Source: Panulirus ornatus (Eukaryota > Arthropoda > Malacostraca > Decapoda > Palinuridae). From it: a stretch of DNA of 64,000 bases. Location of the stretch: NCBI RefSeq assembly GCF_036320965.1, contig NC_092257.1, positions 16,011,413 through 16,075,412 of the forward strand. Direction: 5' to 3'. Position numbers and translations under genes: made by a program. This document shows, piece by piece, positions 25,001 through 37,000 of the stretch. Numbering within the stretch: position 1 is the stretch's first letter; every line of letters begins with the position of its first letter. The notes beneath the pieces are model-generated. The model was not told the origin of the DNA, did no database searches, and saw only the letters and a list, made by a program, of their open reading frames with translations.

Positions 25001-28000
25001 CCTTTATCCAGCGATGCTATAAATGCATTCTGCCAACTGTCAGGCCCTCACCGACAAAATAAGTCCTAACTATTCAATCAACAACACAGTCACCTCTTTT
25101 CTTGAGAACTTCAACTGCAATCTCATCCACTCCAGTTGCACTGCCAAACTTCATCTTATGAAAAGCTTCCACCACATCTCCTTTCACCAAACCATTTGCC
25201 AGGACTCTCTCATTTCACATACCTCTCTGATACAAACACCCAACAGCTGTTATCATATCATCTAACACATTCAACAGATTCTCACTTGTTATTCTAGGGC
25301 CTCTTTCTGAAAAGGTCCTGCTATTACTCAGGACTTTTACCAAGGGCTCCTGCAGCTTCAAGGCTGCACTACACTTATTAGTAAAAACAGGATGGACTCC
25401 TTTGAAGTGAGATGTACTTTGATGAGGCTGTATTCTTTTTCATCAGCTGATGATGATGCAGCCTTGCCAAAGATGATTTTTCACTTGCAGGTGGACTCTG
25501 GTAACTTATATCCAAAATATAGGTAGCAAAATCAATATCTGATCTACACATTTTTTTGTAATATGAATAACTTTAGAAATAAGTTAATTCATATAACTCT
25601 AAGGAGATATTCACTACATGACTAACCTGAAACACCATGCCAGATTAAGCACCGGAAAAAGGCAGTGTACTGAACTTCAAATTATGAGTGGACTATACAA
25701 AATACAATTATAAGGAATGTATACATTAAGAAGGTTATGTTCTTTTGGTGCTTCACCAATAGGAAAGAAATATTAGTAAGTTTATGATAAAAACGAAAAG
25801 ATTCATTAATGAAACATAAATCAATGAAGCTGCATCACTTCCAAATTAATCACTTAGGTACAACACGACCTTTTTAATAGTTTGTTATGAGCCCCAGATA
25901 AAGCATTTATATCAACACCAAGAAAGCATCAGTAAGCAGCAATCAGTCTCATTTTCCAGTGGCCAATACTTTCACTGTAAATGCTTATATAACACATTCA
26001 TTAGTTCTAAAATGGCTCAACTGTACATATCAGAGCTATTTAGCAGAACCTAAGTAAATAAAATTACCAAAACAAACAGGCTGTCTTAACAAACATGCTA
26101 AATGCTTTCTCAGATGTAATCAAATAAAGACAAATAAAACATTAACTGGCATAGCTTGCTCCTACAGGAAGTATGAACAAATAATGCCACTAATATGTAA
26201 CTTAATGCAGACCTTAACTACGTGAAAATAATTTCCTAAAAGTACTTTCCAATAATGTACCTTTAAAATAATGCTATCTAAAACAAACTAACAGTATACA
26301 ATACAAGATAGAAATATTTAATGAACATTGTACAGCAGTACCTCAACCTACACACGTCTTTGATAAAGATCAAGCAAAACGGAAAAAGAAAAATATCAGT
26401 CCAAAAACAGTAAATTAACTCACGGTACTGATTCCTCTGAGGAGGCGTTGGTGAGCGTACCCTCTCTGGAGGGGGGCAAAGGTGGAGCTCAAACATTTGG
26501 CAACAAAACTACATAATACAATGAAACCCACACATGAAGAACAGGAGTTCGTACACATTTAAAAATGTTTTTAAAATACCACTACCAAGACTGCATAAGT
26601 AAAGGGATATTTAAATATAATTTCCAGGCTCACGGCCTTTCTGTTCATCACTACCATGCCAGATCTAAAGTGCAAAGCTTTTATGAACTAATGTAACCAC
26701 TGAAAACAAAAGTTTCTTCAAAAACAATGCTCAAAAACTGAGAAAGCTTTCTTCCTGCACGTGCATTGCATATTTTTTTACACTCTACTAGATGTTCTGC
26801 TGATCATAAAAGAGCAGAGGTTAAGAGTAAAGGACAAGTTCTTAATGTATGAGTAAAAGAATCTGGGATCTGTGGTGACAAGCTCTGAAGGGGTATGACT
26901 ATTAACGGTATGATTATTGATACATTTAATGTTTGCACTGTCAAGACAAAAAACTCAAAAAACATTTCGGTCTATAAGGATGAAAATGGCAGAGTTAACC
27001 AAATGAAAATAATATGAACAATTTACTGTACAGGGACCTCTCGATTTACATGATAATCAGGTTCTTTAAAATGGTTGTGTAAAAAAAAGCACAAACCAAA
27101 TAATGTAACTAATGGGGACTAGGGAGTTTCATTCTTAGTAAGACAGTACAGAATAATATATCAGTGAAAAACTTCAATATACATGTACCAGGAAATATAC
27201 TGTAATATTCATACTGTACAAAGAATTCTATTAATAAAAACAAAAAATAAGAAACTGAATTCTGGTACAGTCTTCTTATCATCGAAAAAGTATATTTTCA
27301 AAGGCATTCTCTTTCTAAATAATCCAGTCTCATCCATGTTAGAAAACTACTTAGGAGAGTAACCAACTTCCTTCATGATGGTCTTGAGGGTTCCCAGGAA
27401 ATTTTCAGCATCATATATATCAGCAGAAGCAGCCTTGATGCTGTGGCAATTGCAACATTTAAAATACTATAGTAAACCAACCAGGACTTGCTTGAAATGC
27501 CTTTGCTGCCCCTTTTGCACTGCCACTCATCATATATACTCTGAGCCTCTGCTTGTATCACCAACATGCTAACAGGAGCATTTTCTTGAGTTTGGCATTC
27601 AATCCATGAGCTCAACATTGATTCCATTCTCTCCACAATCAAACTTTGAGAATACAAGGTCTCAGATGCACTTATCAATGTTCCATTCTTGGAACTCTCC
27701 TATATCTTCTAAACACAATCATGAATTGTCCGTAAGGCAGATTCAATACATCTGAGGGCAGACTTAATATCAATTGTTCATTCACCTCTCTCATATTGTT
27801 TGAGCACATCCACTGTAATTTCAGTGGTGATGGCCTTATACTTTTTAGCACCACTGCTAACGGGAGAACTTAAAACACTCTTTGGTGGCATGATGCAAGG
27901 GACAAAACATGTGCAATATACAGTATATTGGGGCACAAAACTGAAACACTGTGAATATAGACAGTATTCATATCATGCACATGTGTGATTTTCAGATGGT

Positions 28001-31000
28001 GCTGGCAATGCCACACAACCATGCTCCTAGCCCAGTGATGGTCATGTTATTCCAAACTTTAGCTCAAGTAAATTAAAAAAGGTGTAAATGGACTGAGAGC
28101 ATTATTCTACAAACAGCATAAGATAAATTCACATAAGTCAAGAGGTACCTGTACCCTAAAGTAGGTTAGATTCTTGTTTTTCTAGATCAATTATGGTGGA
28201 AACCTTTGGAACCTAACCTAGCCTGGGTATTCTTGATCAAATTCTAGAAACAAAATAGCAAATTGCATATGTATACTCTGAAAATTCATATTACATTTTC
28301 ACAAAATAAATGATATGTTTGTTTTGATTCCGTAAATGATACAAAAAGGAAACCATCACCTTCGTATGTAAACCATGTTCAAGAATTTACTGGCAAAAAT
28401 TAAATAGGAGAGGGAAACAATTACATATTCACGTATCTCTGGATAAAGACAAGGTACTAGAATGGTCGTAAGGAAGCATGGTTTTCCTTGACTATCATTC
28501 AGTATCTAAAGTGTTCATATTTTACTTAATAATTTCTCTCTCCTTCAGAGCCCTGCCCACATTTGTTGAGGATTATTTCCATAAGATAACCATCAGAAAT
28601 ATAAATGATTGTGCAACAATTAATCATTCCTTTACACTGCAACTAAAAACACTGCATATCTCATTGTTGTATCAAAAACTAAAAGCACATCATAATCCTT
28701 GAGCTTTTTCCTCTTTAGTCCCATTTGTAATTACAGTATATGATATCTAACCAGGTTAAGTTTTGGTAACACGTTTTACCTTCAGTTACTCAGAACAAAC
28801 TGAAACCAGATAATGATTTTGGGAAAAGAGAAGTATGAAATTTCACTTCTGATCCTCATGAATCACTATCAGAACTTAATAATGAACCAAAGTCAAATTA
28901 TCAAAAAAAATTCCATCCAACTGATTGAAAAATGTGTCAAATGGTCAGGACTGTTATCAAACATCATATCAGTCCCTGATTACAGGTGAAATCTTGTTTA
29001 GAAATTATTCAAAACTTCAAACAATTCATTAGTATAGTAATTATCAGTACTTACAAAGGTTGCTCATTTGATAAACAAGGAAAAATAAAAAGAGAAACAT
29101 ATTGAATCCAATTGCTAATTTTGGATTCTACTTATATTTGTCTTTGTAATAATGAAGTCTACCATCCACAGCAAAGCACATGCAGCTTTGGGTCAAAAAA
29201 TGCTTCATGAAGCCATCCCAAGTAAGCACAGGTTATTCTAAGGAACATTCACAACTTGAAAATAATCAAGATCAAAATCTTCTTTGAGGGACCTCAGAAC
29301 AAACCGAAAGGTAATGTACCCATGGCTGTTTAATCTGTTTAAGTAACATGGGTGAGGGAAATGGATGCAAGGGCATTGGATAGCGGCATATTCTCAGAAT
29401 GTTGGGGGTGGGAGGTCTGGGAGGTGAGTTGGTTACTGTTTGCAGATGGCAGATTCAAGTGAGAAACTGCAGAAGCTGGTTTTGAGTCTTAGACAGTGTG
29501 TGACAGTTGAAAGTAAATGTGAATAAAAGCTAAGTTATTAGATTTAGTAGTGGATCAAGGCAGCTTATCTGGAGTGTAAGTTTCAATGAGGAGAACTTAC
29601 AGGAAATGATGTTTTAAGTACCTGGAAGAAGACAGCAACAAATGGAACCATGGGAGCTGAAGTAAGCCAAAGGTGGGTAAAGGTACGGTGGTATTTCAAA
29701 TGGCCTGGTTCAGTTTAATGACAGTATGTCACCCCATGTGTACTAAAAACTGCAATTCACTCTATCCCATGCACACCTTACACCTTCCTGCATGTTTAAG
29801 TCCCAAGTACGCAAGATCTTATTCTATCTTGCCTTCTCCTTTCCACCCCTCCCACTTCTGACACATATGTTCTCTGTTTAGCTCTCCCCACTCATTTTCT
29901 CCATATGGCCAAACCATTTCAGCACAGCCTCTCAAACTTTCTCACCCAGCCACTTCTTATTATCACACCTCTCTTACCCTATCATTTCTTACATGATCAA
30001 CCCTCCTCACACCACATATTAATTCTAAAAATTTCACATCCAACACATTCACTCCCTTCCATACATTCTCGCAGCTGGTTTTTGAGATGTATATGCACTC
30101 ATTTTGTTGTTTCATTTTTCACTAGTAATTGGTTCATTCCTTATTTTCCAGAGTGCTATCTTTTCCTTAATCATGTGTGTTTTTACTGCTGTTCTGCCAT
30201 TTTTGCCAGGACTTTCCTTATTTAGTTCTCTAATAAAACAGAATTCCACTGATTAGGCATGTTTTGTAGATAGCATATTCTGGCCAATATCCATTCTTGT
30301 TTTCATTCCAAATAGGACTCCTGTTCAGATTATTCTGTTCAGATTATTATCTATTACTGTAATGTATGTTTTCTATTCATTATGAAGGGGAGACCAAGAT
30401 GATAGTAGGGTGCAGTGAAAAAAGTTTTGGGATATAGAGGCTTGAAAATTCAGGAAGGTTAGAGGTGTGCATACGATAGAATGAGGTACAGCAATGTGGT
30501 ATTTGGGGGAGTGACATGCAATCACATGGCTGAACCAGGCCACATGAGGCAATCAAGTTAAACCAAGATGTAGTCTGTGGGGCTTGGCTGTGGACGGTAA
30601 TCTCAAGTTCTCGTACATTATACATGAAAATAAATTCTAAATATGTGTGAGTGAAGCAACTGTTCATTTGTTCCTGAACGTATTTTGCCAACTCAAGAAA
30701 CAATATGGTAAAAAAATCATTACCATGTTAATCTATTTATTAAAGATAATAGAAGTTTGATCTGAATACAAAGCTTACCTGAGTCTGATTCACTATCAGA
30801 TGAGCCACTTCCAGCAGATTCGGACTGATTTGTACTGCCATCCCTTCCTTCATCTTTTTTCTTTTTCTTCTTTCCTTCTTCATCTGATCTCCTTTCCTTG
30901 GAACCTTTCCGCACTTCAGGCTCCATACTTTCTTCGTACTCTCCCTCTTCCTCCTCGTCACTTAAAATTGTCACTTCATCATTGCCATCTTCATGTGGAA

Positions 31001-34000
31001 AAACATAAAAAAATCAAATTCACAATAAGTATGTCAATCAACAATTTTTGAAATATGAGACAGCAAATTGCTTTGATGGACAACTGATTGGCAATGGGAA
31101 CTAGGGGATGTGACACAGTCAGGGGAAACCAAAAAAAAAGGTCTGTGGGGCTTGCTTGTGGACAGTGGCTTAGGTTTTGGTGCATTGTACATGACAACTT
31201 GAGTGGATGTGAGCAACTGATGACATTCTTTAGCTGTTTCTGGCAGTACTTCACAACGGTGAGAAACGACAAATAAGTAATGAGATTTCAAATCAACAAC
31301 GAACTGCAAACACCTGTCAATATATACCAGATCTGTAAATGCCAGTCACTAAAAAAGAAGCTTCTCAAACTATGGAGCATTATTCCTATATGCATCAAGA
31401 ATGAATTGGTTGTAAGTTACTTGACCTCCACAAAAATAGATTCATTTTTTACTCCAACTTAGAGGAAGTTTTATGTAATCAAACATGTTCACAACAAGCA
31501 AATATCTCAAAGAGTAAGACTAGAGATAGTTTTCATGCTTGATATATGACTTTCAGTTAAAGCTGTCTTCAATATTCAAAACATAAACAAGACAAAGCTC
31601 TAACCTGCTGAGGGGTAATGATCGTGGTGATGTTTCCGCTTCTTCTGTATCTGCACATCAACAGGGGAATGAGAACGACCACGTCTGTGTGGTACCAAAT
31701 CCCCACGATGACGTCCAATCTGCTGTTCTTCTCGTCTCTCCTCTTCACGCCTCTCTTCTTCCCGTCTCTGTCTTCTAGATTCAGCTTCTCGCTGAGACAA
31801 CTCCTTCTGTTTATCTGGGGTAACAAGAAAATCTGAATTAGTTTCTCTTTATCATGTATGCCTTTTCCAGACATATAGCTGGGTGAAGCATGCAGAATGT
31901 TTACCAAACAGTCTGGCTCCTGACCCTCTACACTTCCTCAAAGGTCAAACGTCAAACAAAAAACTCAAAAACATTAAAAAATTTGCTGGAGTGTTGTGAA
32001 TGTTGATAGCTTGGCTACTGCAAGAAGAGCAAATTAGATTTGATTACACTGAAATACAAGTATTTCTGGTCAAAATGATGGCTGCAGTTGGAAAACAGAA
32101 CTAGGAAAGTATGAGAAGACAGAGACATGTGAGTAATGAATAACATTAAAACGAGAACAAGAAAACAGTAGCTGACCAGTGAATATATGATAAACCTGAA
32201 GATGGTTCTACAATGTGAAAGTGCTAAAGAAAAAAAATGACTAAAGAGAGAAAAAATAATCCCTTAACTTCTTTCAAAGTAGCATATACTATATATGGTC
32301 AACCACAGGCAACCAGGATAATAATCAACAAATACAGTTTCTTTAGATAAGAAACAAAATTATATAATATCAGGTTGAAAGAGTGGATACTTGCTCAAAT
32401 GGTTATGGCTCATGTAAGCAATCTAACCACAGTCTTCTCACATACTTCAGTCACTAATAATAATAATAACCAATATAATTTCTCTGCAATATTGCGGCAG
32501 CTACTGTATGCAGCAAATTAAGTTGCAGAGTTATTTCATCACAACAGTGGTATGGCATATGATTTAAATCTTTCTGAAACTCAATTAAAATATTTGCGTG
32601 ATATCAAAAAGTCACTTCTATGTGCAAGTTATAACAAGCACACGTGATGAAAAGAAACCATTCTGTAAGATGCCTCTTTCTTTCTCATGTACATATTTCG
32701 ATATCACTTGTGTCCTAATCATGTGGAAGAAGCTCCTCAAACACAGGGTTTAATAAAATCTCAGACCAGTATATCCTAGGAAAATTCATTAGACTTGTGC
32801 ACAAATGAAGAGCAGGTCTAGACTACCTTCATTTGATAAAGGAAAAAAACTGTCTGGGGTCAAACTAGTTCTTCATAAAAATTTTGTCTCAAAAAAATTA
32901 GCATGCATACCAGTGAGGCTATAGGTGTGAGGAGAAAGTAGGTGATGTGGCCAAGGCAGCTGTGCATCATAACCTATTCTGTCCCGCAAGATATACCTGG
33001 CACTCCCTGCGATACAAACAGGAGAGTAAGCTTTCCATGCAACCAGGGCAGTTAGTTAACACCTATGCTAAGGTCAATAGTTACAAAGCAAAATATCATG
33101 CAGCTATAAAGTAACTAGGCATATGGAATTACAATCAAACTACTACAATAAAAAATGGTATAAAAAGTTAAATCTGGCTAAAATAGACAAATGAAGCTAC
33201 AACAGTGGTATAGCATATCTTACAATACTAAAGCAAAGGTATGCAAAGGACTGGAATGTTCTCAGTTAAAAGATTAACAGATTATAATTTTCTAATAATT
33301 TTCTGGCAGTTGTTCATGACATGAGTCAATTTCTAAAGACTGCAGTTATCAATGTACTGTATGGGGAAATAGCTTTACACTTGTGGGGTTCCATCTCTTG
33401 AAACTTCTCTACTATTACACAACTTTCTAAATATTCGTGTGCTGTCTGCTTTTACTATTTTCGCATTCATTCTTTTCCATTAATCCACCAATCTTAAACT
33501 GTAAAAGTACATCTTTACCTCTTTCCTAACAACTTTTTTTCTTAATTTCATAGTATAACCTATGGTTGTTCTAACTTTGCATCTTTTAAGGGACTGTTCA
33601 CTACCTACATCATCAAGATCATTAAAAAATTCACGACCTACATCATCAAGTTCATTTAAAAATCTACAAGTTGTGGCATGGTCAATCCAGATCTTCTCTT
33701 TCATGGTGGACAAGTTCAAGGCCTCTAAACCTTTCCATGTAACTCAGCTCTCTAAATTTTGGTACAATCTCCTCTGCCCTTCTCGACTAGTTCTTTATAC
33801 TTCTTTAAATGATATGACTAAACCTGAGAGACATTTTCTAGTTTTGTCTTAATGTAAGACACAATCAACTTATTAGATATTTCCTTATCCACATACTTGA
33901 ATGCAATTCTAATATTTTCCAGTAGACAATTTGTCTCTTGTAATATTCTTCCAAGACGTGTTTCGTATGTGTAATGACAGACCTATTTGTAAAGAATGGG

Positions 34001-37000
34001 GAGGGCATGAGCCAATATCTAATGGATCAAATTTGTGTGTAAGAGCATTTATGCTTTTACAAAAAAAAATTCATGTACTTCTTTAACTGACAGGTACGTT
34101 TTCATACAAAAAGTCATGCACTTCTTTCTATGAAAATGATCATCATGGTACCGTCTTTCCATGTTCAGCAAACCTAAGGACATCTCTTCCTTCTTTTCTC
34201 TCTCCCTTCCCTATAACCTTTCCACTTTTTACAGTCAGGTTTACACACACATTATCCGTTTCTTTACCTAAGGTCAGGGAAAGGAAAGCGTGTCCTCATA
34301 ACATGCAAGATTAGCAGAACTTAAAATACTAAAAAGTTAGAGTGAGGCATTCAAACCCAGTGTCAAAGCACATCACAAACCACTTCAACCTGCAACCCCA
34401 GCATGTCATCCTCTTTTTTATGTTAGCTGAGACTGCAAGGTCAAAGGAAGGCTGCAATCAAAGCCATCTCATTGACAGTAAGTATTTTCTTTCATATATC
34501 TACAATTACCCAAGAAACCTTTCTAAGAAAGAGTGTCTTGATGTTACCCAAGACTTCTCTCTAAGGGCTCCTCCAACCCATGGCTGCACTACTTCCAGCA
34601 GCAGGGGATTGTGGACTCCTTTGGAGTGAGTTCTTTGGCAAGACAGTTCACCCAGTGATATAATCTCATTAAAGGCGACCTTTCACTTGTAGTGTGATTT
34701 CAAGCAGGAAGAGTCCGATAACACCTAACAGCTTATATTCATCTATCTATAATTATCACTATCTATAATTACCCCAAGTCCAATTCCCATGAAAAACTAC
34801 ATCCTGATGTCACCCAAGACCTCTTTCTAAAGGCTTCTGTACCCCGAGGCTGCACAAATTCCAATAGCAGGGGTTTGTAGACTCTTTTGGGGTGAAAAGT
34901 TCTTTAATGAGACAGGCCTTCCTATGATACAGCTTTTCCACAAGGTGTAACCATGAGCAGGTGGAGTCTGGTAACACCTAAAAGCATATATCTAATATGC
35001 CACTAACAAAAGACATTAATAAAGGAATCTATGAGCATAGAGAGATGCAGGAGTAGGAATAAATAATCATAACAGTGATGTTTTCATAAATAAAAGGTCC
35101 TTCGATAATATTGATTTCAATAACTGTGACAATGCTTTTAAATCTCATAATCATGTTAAACACAGAATTGTCAAGTCCAGTAATTTCACTTTCACAGGCT
35201 CCCACAAGTTTTCTACTTGATTCAAATCCTGTGAATACCCAAGCAAGTCACTGAAAAACTCCACTCCACAGTCCTTCAAGCAACCAGTGACTAGTCTGGC
35301 AACATGGCAGGGAGCCCCATCCTGCAAGAACACTTTGGCCTTGCACTTTTTGAATGAATTTGGAAGATGGTCATACAGTAGTTCAAGAAAACTATATCTG
35401 TTCATAGTTTCATTCTTTGACAACCATACAAGGTCCCCAACACCATAACTAAAAATACCCCATACCATAAGTGAAGCAGGGAGCTTTACAGTTCTTGGTT
35501 TCACTTATCAAAGTCTAAAAAGAGAATGTTCTCTGAAAGAATGCATAAAATTCATCCAAATTTAAGTCCTCAGAGTATTAGGTAAATATTCTGGTTGCAG
35601 ATGAGGGCTAAATGAAAGGTAAAAGATGGAGGATGAATGGATGAAAAAATGGCCAAATGGCCAAATGAACACCAGATTCATTTCCAGGGAGTAGGATCTA
35701 CCAATTTCATCACTAGAGCTACAAATCATCCAATTTTATTACCTTCTCATGTGTAGGTTAAGCAGGCTCAGCAGAAGGTTAGATGGGTATTTACCCATTA
35801 CACCATAAAAAAGAAACTCCCATAACCATCCACAGGTCAAAACCATATCCTGTAGGCACTAAGTAAATATATTACTCATCTTGTACACTGCCTTGTGAAT
35901 GGTCTTTATAAGATACTCCAAATGGACAAATAAATAAAATGAACAAAATTCATTAACTGCAGCACATGCAGTGAACTTACCCACACTTAACTTCCAAATT
36001 CTGCTAAATAAAGTTCAGTATTTGAAAACTTAAAAGAAATGAATGTAAATGTGATATGTATTCCCTTAAAATTTCTACTCAATGCATAACCTTGAAGAAA
36101 CAGAAAAAATCCTAAATGAGCTTTGTTTCAATTAGAGATTTCCACTAGCATATGAAAGGCACTGCACTTTTAAATGGAGACTATAATCACATGAATAAAA
36201 CATGCAACTTCATCATTTAATACAATTTACATAGAATACTAACCAGCAACCAGGAAGCGTTCCATTCTTCTATCACGTTCAGCTCTTTCTCGTGGTGACA
36301 ACTGGACTGAGGGTCGCTCATCTCGTCTGTGGTGAGGGTATGCAGGATAGTCATTAGCACTCATTCCTCCTCCCATCCCACCACGTCCTTGGTGGTCACG
36401 ATGATAGTCTATTCGTTCATATGGTTCTCGGTCATCTACATAATAGTCTTCCCGATCACGCTCTCTTCGTCGATCCTGAAATAACAAATGGTTTTGGTCT
36501 TGCACATTTTTTGAATGCTACATAAAATATCTCAAGTTTTAGTAGCTTTTGTATCGAGAGAATAACATATACTATCAATGATGGGTGCTTTCAATGCAAA
36601 AGTGAGTGATGTGGCAGGTGTGGGTATAATTGAGGGGCATGGGATACCTAACATGAACGAAAATCGTGAACAATTTGTGGAGTTGTGTATTGAAGAAGAA
36701 GGACTGGTGATTGGGAATGCCTGGTTTAAAAAAAGTGCACATGTAGGTGTATATGTAGGTAAGGGGGGTAAATAGGTATCAGACATAACTGGATTATGTA
36801 GTAATTAATATGCATGCTAGAGAGAGACTCCTGAATATAAATTATTGAAAGGAGGCAGCTGGTGAGATCATCACATTTCTTAGTGGAGGCAAGATGAAAG
36901 TTTGTAGAGGTTTTACGAAAAAAGGAAATGAGTGCAAAGAGAGTGGTGATAATGAATGAGCCTAGAAAAAAGGCTTGTTTGAGGATATACAGAGAGATTA

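Noticed and set aside
29285..30085. Twin-priming inversion as explanation for the opposed RTE pieces
   Set aside because: The plus-strand piece lies on the 3' side of the minus-strand piece, whereas twin priming puts the inverted part on the 5' side.
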